Below, one piece after another: positions 47,457 through 58,739 of a stretch of 64,000 bases of DNA. The DNA is from Ophioderma brevispina. Taxonomy: Eukaryota; Echinodermata; Ophiuroidea; Amphilepidida; Ophiodermatidae. The translations under genes were made by a program, and so were the position numbers. Numbering within the stretch: the first letter of the stretch is position 1; every line of letters begins with the position of its first letter. Where the stretch lies: contig JAMKCH010011746.1 in the NCBI GenBank assembly GCA_023653785.1, positions 94,086-158,085 on the forward strand, in the 5' to 3' direction. The notes beneath the pieces were generated by a model. It saw only the letters and a program-made list of their open reading frames with translations, was not told where the DNA came from and made no database searches.

Positions 47457-47579
47457 GCATGGCACAATTGTTCCAGAAGAATGAGTTGGATGGTGACAAT
47501 GAAATAAGTTCCATGAGTTTTTTGCAGTAGTAAAATGTTAAAGTGCATTGGCACATTTTCACAAAATATGAAATAATTT

Positions 47580-47730
47580 TGGTAGACATTTCATACAGAA
47601 GTTGCCAAGATGCAAATGAGGGTTTGCCAGTATTCCATCAAGCGCTACGCAAATATATTACAGTGTATGACAAAATATAAATTGTAATACCGTATTTGAC
47701 ATCCTGGGGACTTTTATATGAACCTTTACC
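47580..47730. mobile_element. Palindromic element P, copy 3
   Basis: ACATTTCATACAGAAGTTGC, then AAGATGCAAATGAGGG, against TAATACCGTATTTGACATCC, then TGGGGACTTTTATATGAA. The loop is longer than in copy 2. Confidence 0.55.
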
Positions 47731-47737
47731 AAAATGT

Positions 47738-47884
47738 AAAAGTTTCATATAGAAGTCCCAAGGAGGGGGTATTGCAATTATTTCGTTCAAGCTCTACTGG
47801 CACAAACACTTAAGTGCATGGGGACAGAAATCAATTGAATACATTATTGGAATCCTTGGGACCTTCTATTGAAATGTTTACCCA
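47738..47884. mobile_element. Palindromic element P, copy 4
   Basis: AAAGTTTCATATAGAAGTCC, then CAAGGAGGGGGTATTGCA, against TTGGAATCCTTGGGACC, then TTCTATTGAAATGTTTACC. It lies next to copy 3, giving two hairpins in a row. Confidence 0.55.
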
Positions 47885-49654
47885 AATTTTCACCCTCTAC
47901 CTAAATTGGTCACCATACACACCTCATTGATTTCAAATAGGCTCCCTTAGAGCACAATGCTATTGGAGTCATGACATTCAGCAGGATTGATTTGTGGGGC
48001 TCTGCACGAATTGCGAAGGCACATATGGATTACTCTGGTCGTATGTATGTGGGCTGTGGTCAAAATGTGAATCCTAATATTTTGCATGCCGTATCAGGTC
48101 GTAGGGCCTACGATGATGTAAGCTGGTGGAAAGGAGGGGGAGGGGTGGGTGACATTTGGTGACCTCATGTGACCTTGCTAACCCTCATGTGACCTTTGGC
48201 CCCCTTCACCAACCGTGGAGGCAGACACACCACGATGTATTTTTATTACATTGATAATTTGATTCTTAAGGGAGTGGTCATTATTTTATGACGGGGGTGG
48301 AGGAATTCAATAACTTTTTTCCAGGCACGATCCTTCTTTTTGGTTCCTCCTTTGTTGTGAAAGTTAAAAAAAAGTAGATATTTTTCCTTAATTTTGAGAT
48401 TTTTCTCCCTCCCCGCTTGCTGAAAATGTTCATGTTCTCCCTCTTCCAAAAATTACTTTGTATTCCCTTGAATCTTCCTCGCATAATGGCCCCTTTTGTG
48501 ACCTACAATATGCGTACCTAGGAGGATAATTCATGCTTTCATGAGGTGTTTGGTGAAGAAATGGGTAAGTACAAAATATCTGAATTTTTTTATAATGTTA
48601 TTTTTTATGTCAGTAAGTACAAAACATAAAAATGGGAATTACAGGCCAAATTTATCCATTTTTCCACCACCAAAAAGCAAATAAAAAAATAAAAAATATG
48701 TGATTTATAAATGTTGAGAAGAATGAAAGCACTGAGCAGAAACAGTATTTGATGTTCTGTTAGCAGACAGCTCCATGGTTTTTACTCAGGGAAACCATTG
48801 TGTTAGATTGTAGACTTTGCGGATGGTATGTATCACCTCGCTGTCACCATCGGTGCCTATTTGCACAGCTTGATGTCTCGCACTAACCTGGCATCCTGAA
48901 CCGCGCAAAATGACAAAATAATGACGATCCATTAGAGGACGGAATGTTTAGATAAGAAAAACCCCAGGGGGGGCATTCCCAGTTTCCATACTGTATTTGA
49001 ATCCAAGTGATTGGAAAGGATGAGGAATTCATGCTTATTTGAAAAAATGCCACCAGGAGGAATGTGTTTCAGACGTTAAAGTGAGAAGGTGATAGTGGAA
49101 GGCGTGATTGATGGGCTTTGGATGAACATGGCCCGTTGACACATAATTGCTCGGGGCTCTTTTTATCACACTGGCAAATTTCATCACATACGATGCATAG
49201 GGTTGTTTGATGCTATCACCTTTAACCTGCGGTGCGGTGTGCTGATACGAGGGAAGGCATTCTTGAGTGGGTCATCTGTTTCCACAGCGGCCTCGGTAAA
49301 CATCAAATCCCTACGGTGGTTGAATAAGTACTGTTTCACCTGCTTGGTTCAAGTGAGTGAAAGCACTGGACTTTCTGGCAGAGGGAATGGAAAGGGGAAA
49401 AAAAAGGGGAAACAAGACGAGTCTTAAAAAGGACCATCTTCTGCATTTTAGTGCACAACTTGTGAAATACACAAAAATTGAGTTTTGTATCACTATATTG
49501 AATGAATCTATGCAAGGCATCATCAAATGATCAACCTTTATTGTGTGAAACAAAAGACAGTCAGTTTCATGTTCTTGTTCTGATACATCTGTATTATTTT
49601 GAAGTAGAAATCACCATTGCAGGAACACCAAGCTAGTTTACCTACTTCTGCCTT
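47885..49654. other. Unassigned DNA
   Basis: TGACCTCATGTGACC and TGTGACCTTTGGCC motifs lie near 48,160-48,200. A 152-bp open stretch, 49,201-49,352, ends at a donor-like CAAGTGAGT, but its upstream side is a weak splice acceptor and I do not recognise the peptide. No repeat partner for the rest. Confidence 0.35.
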
Positions 49655-50003
49655 TTAAAGGGAACCTCTTATCTAGTGCAAAGGCCAAAACACTATTGTG
49701 GGTCGTAATACCTGTCATTACATTGCCTGTATACAAAAGTTGTTGCCTGTTTACCCACACATGAAGATGAGTCTGTTAATATGGAAATAGTTTTCCTGAC
49801 TATCAGTGTTATTTAAATAACATACAAACAATGTAATTCGTCCAACAATTGTATATTATAAATTGTGAAGTATTATTTGGGCATATAAATTGGCTATGAA
49901 GTACTTCTACAGTTTATTGTACAAGCAAAATTTGCAATCTGATCCAACCAATCCCAGGTAAGGGAAAGACCACTGTACATGGCTACCTTTAGGTTAGGAG
50001 TAC
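49655..50003 (+). repeat. Dispersed repeat RC, plus copy
   Basis: Partner of 10,778-11,095 (minus). AAAGGGAACCTCTTATCTAG at the start and GCTACCTTTAGGTTAGG at the end. A family N element follows directly at 50,005. Confidence 0.6.
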
Positions 50004-50004
50004 C

Positions 50005-50303
50005 CCAATTAAAGGAAAAAAATATTGGGAACACTTGATGCTAATATTTGAACCATTGCCATGTTCACAAATGAGATAGAATTGGGTAAGTCATTGTTCT
50101 TTAGGAAAGCAGGGAGGTCTTCCCCTTTACCAAAATCTTCCCAACTCCCCATCAATCAATTATGGGGACCTGGCGACGAAGCGTCTGACAACAATGACCT
50201 TCGGAATCAACATTTTGAATTGGGGGGGGAGAGGGGGGGGTCACCTTTTACCTAAATCGGTCAAATTCAACAGTTGTTCCAACATTATTTTTTTCGAGGA
50301 TTG
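50005..50303 (+). mobile_element. TA-type MITE family N, copy 2
   Basis: Internal blocks match 20,950-21,220 in order: CCATTGCCATGTTCACAAAT, GCAGGGAGGTCTTCCCC, GGGGACCTGGCGA, then TTTTTTTCGAGGATTG at the end. G-run at 50,221-50,239. Confidence 0.65.
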
Positions 50304-51159
50304 TCTGAGTGAGTTCATTTCCAAAAAAAATCCCAAATCTAAATTCACGGTTTAGCTTATTTTAAAACTTAAGCAAGTATAGACACCAATTTCAGTACAA
50401 TATCTCATAAAGATCTCCACATTGTGGTGAAATCGCAATGAAAATAACATGTTTAAGGACTGTTCAATTTATTATGTCAAGTTGGATGGCAGTGATGCAT
50501 AATAATATATAAATAATACACAAGATCTGAACTACACGATCACTTAATGCATTTCCCTTGATATTGTTAAAACAGAAGATGGGCACAAATATTTTTACAT
50601 AATTTATTCATAGCACTCACTCGTCAGAAGAACAAACAGCTCAACTACAAGTTTATGGGACCGGTCACCCATAACCCCTTTGTTTGATCACTTGTGATTT
50701 TTGCTGGGTCAGTGTGAAGGGCCTATACCATTATGTATGATGTATGAGCCATGTTCTGCTTTTGGGGTTTCTATCTTGGACTATTATGGTATAGGGATAC
50801 ATTTAAGTTTGATCATTTGCCCCCCGTTCAATATTCAAAACATCATGGGCACTTTAAAAAGCATACCCATAGACCCCCATTGACAAAAAATAGGTCAACC
50901 GTAAACGCCTTCTGCATATGATTTCGACAGGACAGAGGACTTAAATATTAATTGCAGTGAATGACATAGCCACAGGTGAGTATGGTTTGACCGGACTAAC
51001 TCCTGATATTAAATTATCAATATAAAACTCTAATTAAGAAACTATTCCATCTAAAAAAAAAAATATAAATAAAAATCAATCAGGATCAAAATCGTGACAA
51101 AAAATATTATATGAACAGGGTAGCACAACGATCCAGAAAATATAATATAATTGGTTATA
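50304..51159. other. Unassigned DNA
   Basis: AT-rich, with an A-run at 51,053-51,062. No gene or repeat partner recognised. Confidence 0.35.
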
Positions 51160-51230
51160 ACATTGTGGGATTAGAACCAGTGTTTTCAGTTTGGCAGTCT
51201 GTAGCCCTACTGACTAAGCCACTTGGGAGA
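51160..51230 (-). mobile_element. tRNA-like SINE head
   Basis: On the minus strand, AGTGGCTTAGTCAGTAGGGC fits box A and GGTTCTAATCCC (51,167-51,178) fits box B, at the spacing of a tRNA-derived promoter. Which SINE body follows, if any, is not clear. Not a functional tRNA as far as can be seen. Confidence 0.45.
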
Positions 51231-52099
51231 GTACTTTCAAACTGACACAAACAAAATAACATCCCGTACCATAATCATTGCTGGTGTTTTTAGCTATTTA
51301 ACAAGATACAACGGTTTACAGTCACAAAAGGCCCTTTTCTTCTTGGATTTTCTCTCATTTTAAAAAAACAATGTTTCATTACAGGGATTACTTTTACAGT
51401 GTTTTCACATCATTAATGTCATTTACCAGAATATAGTTAACGTTTAGGGCAAATTTGACGCGATTTTACCCCATCCTAAAAAGAAGTAAGTGTATGACTA
51501 TACTAATGCATTTAATTTTCGAGTGTTAAACGTTCTACAAGTGTGTTTCTATGGTATAAAGCGTTGTGAAACTCGTGACGAATTACACTGTATAACCTAG
51601 TACCTAAAGCACAGAGTGGACAACAGCACTTGTCACTTAGTATGTGAAATGACACATGTATCCGTAGAGTGAGAATTATTGTAAAAGTGTGCATTTGCCG
51701 TATATGTATTAGATCAATTGTAACAAGTAGGCCGAAAAAAGTGGCGTTAACTATTGTTTTTAACATTTCAACCTTAGTACTCAAAAGATAAATTATTCAA
51801 TGTGCTTTGATATTATATCCAACCCCCCCCCCCCCCCGCCATTTTGGCTTGCAATGTTTGCTTTTTTAAACTGATATGTGTAAATGGGCATTTCTAAGTT
51901 GATAATTCAAAATGTGGAAGAAAAAAAGACCATTTTTTGCTCTCCCCAGCGCAGTCGCCATCCCCCACACACTTTTGACGATAACTCCGTGGGTTTTTGC
52001 TTTGGATCTTTTTTTTTGTTGTTGTGTTATTTTTCTTTCTGAATTATGTTTGTGTTTGGGATCTAATCTTTGTTTTGTTGCTTTTTTTCTCGTCTGATG
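51231..52099. other. Unassigned DNA
   Basis: A C-run at 51,822-51,838 and T-rich tracts at 52,010-52,090. Nothing else recognised. Confidence 0.35.
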
Positions 52100-52266
52100 C
52101 ATGGTGGAAAATGCATAGCGATACGTAATATCAGCCAGCTCCTTAATGACGAACTGCGCCCATACGGTATTGTTGTCGCAGTCAACGTCGCGGACAAAGC
52201 CGCGACCGAATGAAGACGCAGCCCAAATAATTATCTTCTCACACAGATGCAAAGTACCGTCTATCA
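52100..52266 (-). other. Candidate coding stretch on minus strand (unrecognised)
   Basis: The minus strand is open from 52,267 down to 51,866. Its first 55 codons look protein-like: LCEKIIIWAASSFGRGFVRD, then a Cys/Asp/Asn turn, then VWAQFVIKELADITYRYAF. Beyond codon 60 it becomes Lys/Gln/His-rich, matching a T-rich tract, so any exon probably ends before that. I cannot name the protein and see no good splice donor. The plus strand is also open across 52,146-52,574, which weakens the case for either. Confidence 0.2.
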
Positions 52267-52977
52267 TGGTGAAGAATCAAGTATTTAATTGGGAGACTTG
52301 TGTAGGAGATATTGGTTACTTCACACTTCCAGGTGGGAAGAGGGAAAATCACCCGACAGCCTGTTTCTTCTGGCATGCTTCGGTAGTGCATGGTATAGGA
52401 TGGAGACCCAACCTCATCATGTGGCGGGTTCGTGTCATTACGGTGATTTTTTTTCTGGTTTATACTCATTTTGTTTTAAGTTGCACAATCTTTCAGGATA
52501 TTTTATTGACGATCTATTTGTTCCATTTACTTTGGTGGTTTGGCATTCCTGATAAAATAGCTATATGTCAATAATGAATCAATAATGCTGGGAACACCGG
52601 TGTTTTATTCTGCTGTCAATTTTTAATTTTATTTTGAATCCTATTTTAAAAAAAGCTCTTTAGTTTTACCTCATAGTCTTCCATTTCTATGTTTCCCTTT
52701 ATATTGGAGAGAAAGTCCTTTACGAATGAACTAAGACTAACTTTTACTATTTTGGTTGAGTTATTTTATGAAGTGCGTTATTGTAGGCGTGTATAATCTT
52801 CCACGATATAATTAATGACGGTCCCTTATGGCAAGTAATTTGCCAAAAGATTTTTATGTGAGTGTACCGATATTGCTAATTGCTTAAATCTGAAATTTGG
52901 GGTATCTATATCTATTTAGTTTTTAAGATATCGTAAAAAACGGTGAATTTAGATGATATTTTTTTGCATTTGCCTCA
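52267..52977. other. Unassigned DNA
   Basis: AT-rich. The plus-strand open frame to 52,574 is hydrophobic and low in recognisable pattern. No repeat partner. Confidence 0.3.
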
Positions 52978-53306
52978 AACAATTCATCGAAAAAAATATT
53001 TGACCTTGATGCAATCATTGGAACATTGCCATGTTCACAAATGAGATCGACTTTGGGTAAGTCATTGTTCTTTAGAAAGCAGAGGTCTTCCCTTTTACCA
53101 AATTCTTCTCCCCACTCCCCATTCAATCAATTTTGGTGGGGGGCCTGGGCGAAGCTGTTGAACACAATGACTCGTATCAACATTGAATTGGGGAGAGAGG
53201 GGGGGTTTTTTTTCCCCCCCCACACCCCTCCCCCCCCCCCCCCCGGCCCCCCCTTTTCCCTCCCCCTAAATGGTCAAAGTGTTCCAACACATTTTTTCAG
53301 GATTGT
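52978..53306 (+). mobile_element. TA-type MITE family N, copy 3
   Basis: Starts CAATTCATCGAAAAAAATAT, continues CATTGCCATGTTCACAAAT and AGAAAGCAGAGGTCTTCCC, and ends TTTTTTCAGGATTGTA. An odd tract at 53,197-53,262 (G-run, T-run, then long C-runs) replaces the short G-run of the other copies. Confidence 0.6.
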
Positions 53307-53425
53307 AGTCTCCGTTAGTGCAAGCCGGGAATGTCACTATCACTAGTGGTGCAAGTAGGTATGTATATCACTGAACCATGGCCCATGCGTTGGAAATATT
53401 GAGACTCTTGTAAGTCAACGGCAGT

Positions 53426-53560
53426 ATCAGTAACTGAGAATGTAAACAATGGATGGGCTGTCATCCCCAATCAGAAACTGAGTACCACTGCATGAGGTTT
53501 TGGTCAATTCAGGATTAATCTTCTGCCTCGCCAGAAGACAAACAAAAACAAAGATAAAAT
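53426..53560 (-). repeat. Dispersed repeat RB, minus copy
   Basis: Reverse complement of the blocks at 10,522-10,650, including GGCAGAAGATTAATCCTGAA and TTGACCAAAACCTCATG. Confidence 0.6.
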
Positions 53561-53784
53561 TGGGTCTACAAGGCAAATATTGTCTGTGAAACAACCTGTT
53601 TTTTAACAACCCAATTTTTAAAGATAAATAGATATTGCTGTTTCCAGAAAACTCTAGATCCCACAGAGATTTGTGATATCATCTGTATGTCTGTGCACCT
53701 GGGGTTTTGTGTGTCAGTCATCAGCTCTTATCATGGGTCTATCTAGACTGCTTACAGTCTTATCATGTGTCTGTCTTAGAGTCT

Positions 53785-54030
53785 ATGGATAGTATTCTCA
53801 AAAGGAGTTAACTTTAAACCCATGTTTAACAAGGTTTTAAAAAGGAGTTAACCAAGGGTTTAAAAAAGGAGTCAGAACTTTAAACCCAGGTTTAAAAAAA
53901 AGAGTCTAACTTTTTTTTTAACCAGGTTTACACCAGGGTATAAAAAGGCGTCTAACTTAACCAAACCCATGTTTAAATCCAGGGTATTAAGGAAAGAAGT
54001 CTACTTTAAACCTAGGTTACACCCCGGGTT
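53785..54030 (+). repeat. Tandem copies of a MITE terminus
   Basis: Five or so irregular units of about 42 bp, AAAAAGGAGTCTAACTTTAA then ACCCAGGTTTAAACC. The first, with TATTCTCAAAAGGAGTTAAC, resembles the terminal arm of the MITE at 14,577. Termini reused as tandem units are a known outcome of MITE decay or slippage. Confidence 0.55.
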
Positions 54031-55036
54031 CATCCTTTCTATTTCATATAGTCTGAAAAAATAAGATGTAATAGGTAAGAAAATTCCTCATGCATGGGTT
54101 GGAACTAATTGTGATCAATTTCATGGGGGGGTGGGGGGCAGCTAACCCCCGAGATTTCAAATTTAGGAAAAACAGGGTTGTGGGCAAAAATTAGGGGTTT
54201 TTTAACCCAAAATGAGTTTCAGTTTTGTACTGTTCCGCCCCCCTATTATGTTTGCCGCTCCTATGATTTTACCCTGGCGCACCCATGTTTGGAACTAAAT
54301 TTTTGGGAAAATAGCCATGGACTTGTAGAAACACAGATTTTCCATAATTTTTGGCTATGGAACTAAAAATTTCATGAGTAATGAGCAAAATAGGGGCACA
54401 TTACTCAAACTGGGGACTGCAGAAGAGCATGAACTGGGTTTTTGATTGATTCATTTACCCATAGCTCCATTTAAGGTTTCCACTTCACACTCTCTGATGG
54501 GGTATATGAATTTAACATCGAGGAATTGGCAATCAGGGATGCACTCGATCGGTGATGACATCATTTTTAAGAGCTTCATCAATAGGATTTTTGGGCATTG
54601 CAAAGCATCGTTGGCAAAAGTGTATTGTGTGTCACGGGATTGTGTGGGAAAATAACGCAACTTCAACTCAGTCCTCCAAGTTTGGTTGAAAACTTCAGCA
54701 AGCCCGCATAGCCTATGGTGATCTATTATTGCATTTGCAACTGTATAGATTTCATATAGGATGTTTTTGGTAATAACAAATATAGTCAAGCATAGCATGT
54801 TTTACGTTGTGTTCCAGAAACAGACCATGAATATCAAGTTTTAGTGTCAATCTGAGACCCAAAATAAAGTTTGTGCAATCTAGAGAATAAAAGATGAAGA
54901 TTTAGTTGTCTATGCGTATATGTTGTATTTGATGTCGGATCCAGTGAATTGAGAAATGAATATTTACTCACACATACTATAAGAATTTTTCACCTGCTAC
55001 ATTTAATGCCCTCCTCCAGGTTTGATCTACTATATT
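54031..55036. other. Unassigned DNA
   Basis: A G-run segment at 54,125-54,140 and a GCCGCTCC/GGCGCACCC patch at 54,255-54,285 hint at worn MITE ends. A minus-strand open frame (54,451-54,798) lacks a recognisable family pattern. Confidence 0.35.
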
Positions 55037-55595
55037 CTTTAAAGCAATATTAAGGCACATTTTTTGAAGAGCCGCCCCAATTTCCAAAATTTGATATTTT
55101 TTTTGCATGTTTCCATTGGTAATTGTCTCGGAAAATATTAACCTGCGAACCGGAATGCTAAAAATGCGATTTATCACAACACAAGCGATTTTGTAATTAA
55201 AATTGGATCCCCAGATTGGACTTACCGGCAGAGCTGGAAATGCTACGTTTATGTCGCCCATGAATGAAATAGTGCCACCTCAAGAAATAACCTCTCAAAC
55301 TTGAGGCTTGCCCTGAACTATTAAAACAACTAATGGATGAGCGTAACCACGTACATGGCACTTAGTTCCCGGCTACATATCATCACTGTGAAGCCGTTCC
55401 AGCGGCCGTTGAATTATATTCGGGATCCCCAGATAATAATTATCAGTAGAATTCCGTCATTGTGACACATATACATTTGCGAGCTTAACAAATTCTACAG
55501 GTATAGTTTACTAGCGCGTTACCAATGCAACCGTGTAAAATCTCAAATTTTTGAAAATTGGGGCGCTCTTCAAAACAATGTTTCTAATATCGCTT
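55037..55595. mobile_element. Fold-back element FB, copy 3
   Basis: TTTAAAGCAATATTAAGGCA then CATTTTTTGAAGAGCCGCCC on the left faces GGGGCGCTCTTCAAAACAAT on the right. The centre has ACAACTAATGGATGAGCG as in copy 2. About 559 bp. Confidence 0.7.
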
Positions 55596-56892
55596 AGTTG
55601 GCAAGAACTATTTTGTCTTCTTGAAGTGGAAGGAGAGCTATGCAATTACTATTTCTGTATGTGTATATACCCTGGCACAAAAGTATCTCTGCATGTTTTT
55701 CGATCAGGATTGTACCAAAGTCAGACCATTTTGAAAGTTTTCTATATATACACTTGTTGCCTGGTCTTCTCTTTCATTTACACACCTCGCTTGTAAAAAA
55801 TCGTGCACAAATGGCTGAGATAAAGCATCCGAAAGACGTAACCCCCCAAACCAAAAGTTGCAGTTTTGGATTTTTTAGAGTCTCAAGTGGCCGTAATGAT
55901 AGTTATTTTAGATGAGATGACCTATATGCATGATTCTAGCAGAATCTATAATGGGCGAAACTCAATGTAGAGAACATATACATTAAATTGACCAGGACTT
56001 CATCATTCAAAATTGTAATATGTAAAAATGGTAGCTTGAAAGCATAGAGCCTTTAAATAATCATTTGTATATAATAGTAATATAGTGTCTCCACCATCCT
56101 CAATGGGAATACCACAAAGTGAATTAATGCACACCACTCTAGGTCTGATAAACCCCGTCTCAGATCGTCAATTAACGCCTGCTCTGACCCATCTAAACCA
56201 TAATGATAACAAAATAACAAACGAGTAGGGCATTCCACAAAAAGCCAAAAAACATTAGCCATAATGACGCTTTATGCACGTGGCCGTTTGGTGATGTAAC
56301 AAGTTCCGTTACTCTCTAGGGATCCTGGAATGCTTTCGTAGTAGACACTGATATGATGGCCTCAAAAGTTTCTCTGCTTATACTTTGATCTGTAACAATA
56401 TGCCTCTTTACTTTGTGAACGATAATAAATATCATAAGCCGAATAATTCTTGCTCAGGTAGTGCGGATCAATACCTAAGGTAAAGAAGAACATGCAATGT
56501 GCACTAGAACAATTTTTCCCTTTTCGCAATAGTGCCCTTCAAGTTGCCTTGGAGGGACATGTTTCCCATGCATCAAGGAAAAGTTGACTCCGACTGTTTC
56601 CCTGATGCCATCAAGGAAAAGTGACAAAAGTTGACATATACACAGGAACATGCCACTCTTTATTTAGTTTGCCGATCTATGTTTTTGCATGCACGAAGTG
56701 CAAACTAACATGGCCATTTGCATAACAAATCCTTTTTGAGCTGTTTTCAACACTTGCATGTTAATCCAATGGCAAGGGTGTTATGAATCAATCTCACGTG
56801 CATTGCAATGTCTTATAACTGTATACAAAAAAAATACACACCTGGTCCGTACTATAGAACCACCAGATATTTTATGATCATGCAAAAAGAGA
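55596..56892. other. Unassigned DNA
   Basis: About 1.3 kb. A CATCAAGGAAAAGT motif repeats within 56,570-56,625. No gene or repeat partner recognised. Confidence 0.35.
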
Positions 56893-57240
56893 TGTGGCGG
56901 GTTCTAGCGGTTAGCAGCTTACCTCTGGATCAAAGGGGTCTCGGTTCTAATCTCAGTGGGACCATGTTGGGATTTAATTTCAAGACTCAATTTGGGATTT
57001 AATTTTATATCAGATTATTGGGGGGGGGGGGGGGGGGGGGAGTAAACCTGAATACCCCTCTCTCCATGGTTTACTTTGAATGGGCACAGGAACCATGAAA
57101 GCTTGCACTTCATATCGGTTGTGTGTCTCATATAATGGTGTTGAATGTGTGCAATATGGGCGCGTTTAGCTTCTTCCTCCTAAGTTGCATTGTTTCTGTC
57201 TAGTAATTTGTCAGTTGTTAAAGTCCTATTATTATTAAAA
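56893..57240 (+). mobile_element. tRNA-derived SINE with poly-G insertion
   Basis: Head: GTGGCGGGTTCTAGCGGTTA (box A-like) and GGTTCTAATCTCAGTGGGAC (box B-like). A G-run of about 21 bases lies at 57,020-57,040. The body has CTCTCCATGGTTTACTTTG, related to the CTCCATGGTTCCTTGGAAAT of the copy at 21,584. It ends near an ATTATTATTAAAA tail at about 57,230. Confidence 0.55.
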
Positions 57241-58411
57241 TCCCGAAGTACCACACCTTGTGGCTAAATTGATGTGAACATCAGGTGTTTATTGTGTTTA
57301 AATAGGATGTTTTTGTGGGATCACATGACCTTATTGAAGTGAAATTTCCCAAAACCAGTGCATTGTGGGATGGACGCGTAGACCCTCTTGATCCAATGTG
57401 ACTGTATGGCTGCATATCAGCTGTTGACAGTCAAAAATGGGACTTGCGAGAATTGTACTAACATAGCATGCACAGCACACATCTTTTGAGAAAAATCTCA
57501 TATGTTGCCACTGTACCTTCACAGACCTCTCGCATTCATAAACTGCTGTGTCCAATGTGAAATTAAGTCCATGTGTAAGTAACAAGTAGGCTTATCTACC
57601 TCCCAAGAGTGTAAAAGTATTTGATTGGCCATCTATACTGTGCAATGCAACAAACTTTTTAAATAATGAGTTCAAAACAAATGCCCCATAGATCAAGGGG
57701 GTTTTGTATACATTCGGTGGCTCACATGAAATGTTTGTACTAGAAATAAGTCATAGGCCTAAAGTTGCAAACACACATCCATATCAGCATGAAGTTTGCC
57801 AAAGGATATCTGCTTTCATTGTGTCTGGAACATTCTTTAGGTGATCGTTTAAAACTGGTAGGGGAACCAAATCCTTGTATCATTAATGGATATCCAACTG
57901 CAAGCAAGAGGTAGAACCCTGCCCGAGCATGATGCGTCATTTTGTGTTCTCTTCGTGTTCTTGAGCAGTTGTGTGTTTGTTGTATCACACAGGGTGATTT
58001 TGTTGATTGAAACTACTGTGAGAAAAACACATAATTGAACAATTTCACGCAAGCTATTAGGGGAAATAACACGCTTCATTCAACAGGGAACACCACGTCT
58101 TTCTAGGGGTATATGTATGTGCATTGGAACCTTCTGTTTATTTTTGTTCATTCGGGTATAAAAGTGGCCAAGTTTCTTTAAAATAGTTATCACACAACGC
58201 CAACTTGGCTGTAAAGCACAGACCACCATCACTACCTGTAACTTTCATGATCCGTGGATACTCCCCTTGGATGTTCCCTTGGGTCTTAGTCGTATAAAAA
58301 GAGTAAAAAGGTCAACATTTGGACATTATTTTCACAAGGGCGCAAACATGGCAAACAGGGGTATATTATATGAGCGTGCAAGCAACAACTACCTTATAAC
58401 ATTCTACTATA
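57241..58411. other. Unassigned DNA
   Basis: About 1.2 kb without a recognised gene, RNA or repeat partner. Confidence 0.35.
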
Positions 58412-58419
58412 CCCATGTC

Positions 58420-58731
58420 CGGAGGGGCGGCGCCCAGGAGGGGGGATTTGCATTTTCCCCCAAATTGTTTTCTTTCCCCCCCCAGTTCCCCCTCCCTCCG
58501 ACCGAAAGAAAAATGAATGATTTTTTGGTAAATCAGCGATCTCCAAATTTTTGATAAAAAAAATCACCAAAGTTTGTTCAAAAAAAAACAGCCGATTGGG
58601 CCACCAAGTTGGTTAAAAATCTCCAATTTTTATATATTCCCCCCCCCAGAATTTCATGTCCCCCCCCGAATTTCACTTTTCACTCATTCTTCTCTCTCCC
58701 TCCGAAAAAGGAAATCTGGCACGCGCCACTG
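58420..58731. mobile_element. hAT-like MITE with perfect 8-bp target-site duplication
   Basis: CCCATGTC flanks both sides (58,412-58,419 and 58,732-58,739). Ends CGGAGGGGCGGCGCCCAGG and the complement of CAGTGGCGCGTGCCAG. The interior has several C-runs and AAATCAGCG/AAAATCACC repeats, no coding content. The 8-bp duplication is what hAT-family transposases make. Confidence 0.8.
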
Positions 58732-58739
58732 CCCATGTC

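Larger units (their letters stand above)
40875..47460 (+). repeat. Large tandem duplication, copy 2
   Basis: Partner of 34,600-40,556. It is longer because of an inserted block of about 402 bp at 46,246-46,647 and a grown 11-bp satellite at the end. Before the insert the offset to copy 1 is near 6,278; after it, near 6,671. Start resembles copy 1: GGTTTTCATTCCATC, then ACACCCTGTATCTTACC. Confidence 0.9.

Noticed and set aside
49201..49352. Possible exon ending at a donor-like CAAGTGAGT
   Set aside because: The upstream acceptor is weak, there is no recognisable peptide, and the frame continues into Gly/Lys-rich sequence. Mentioned only in the stretch description.
54451..54798. 115-codon open frame on the minus strand
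   Set aside because: No motif of a transposase or host family was recognised; one open frame of this length in 64 kb on six frames is expected by chance.
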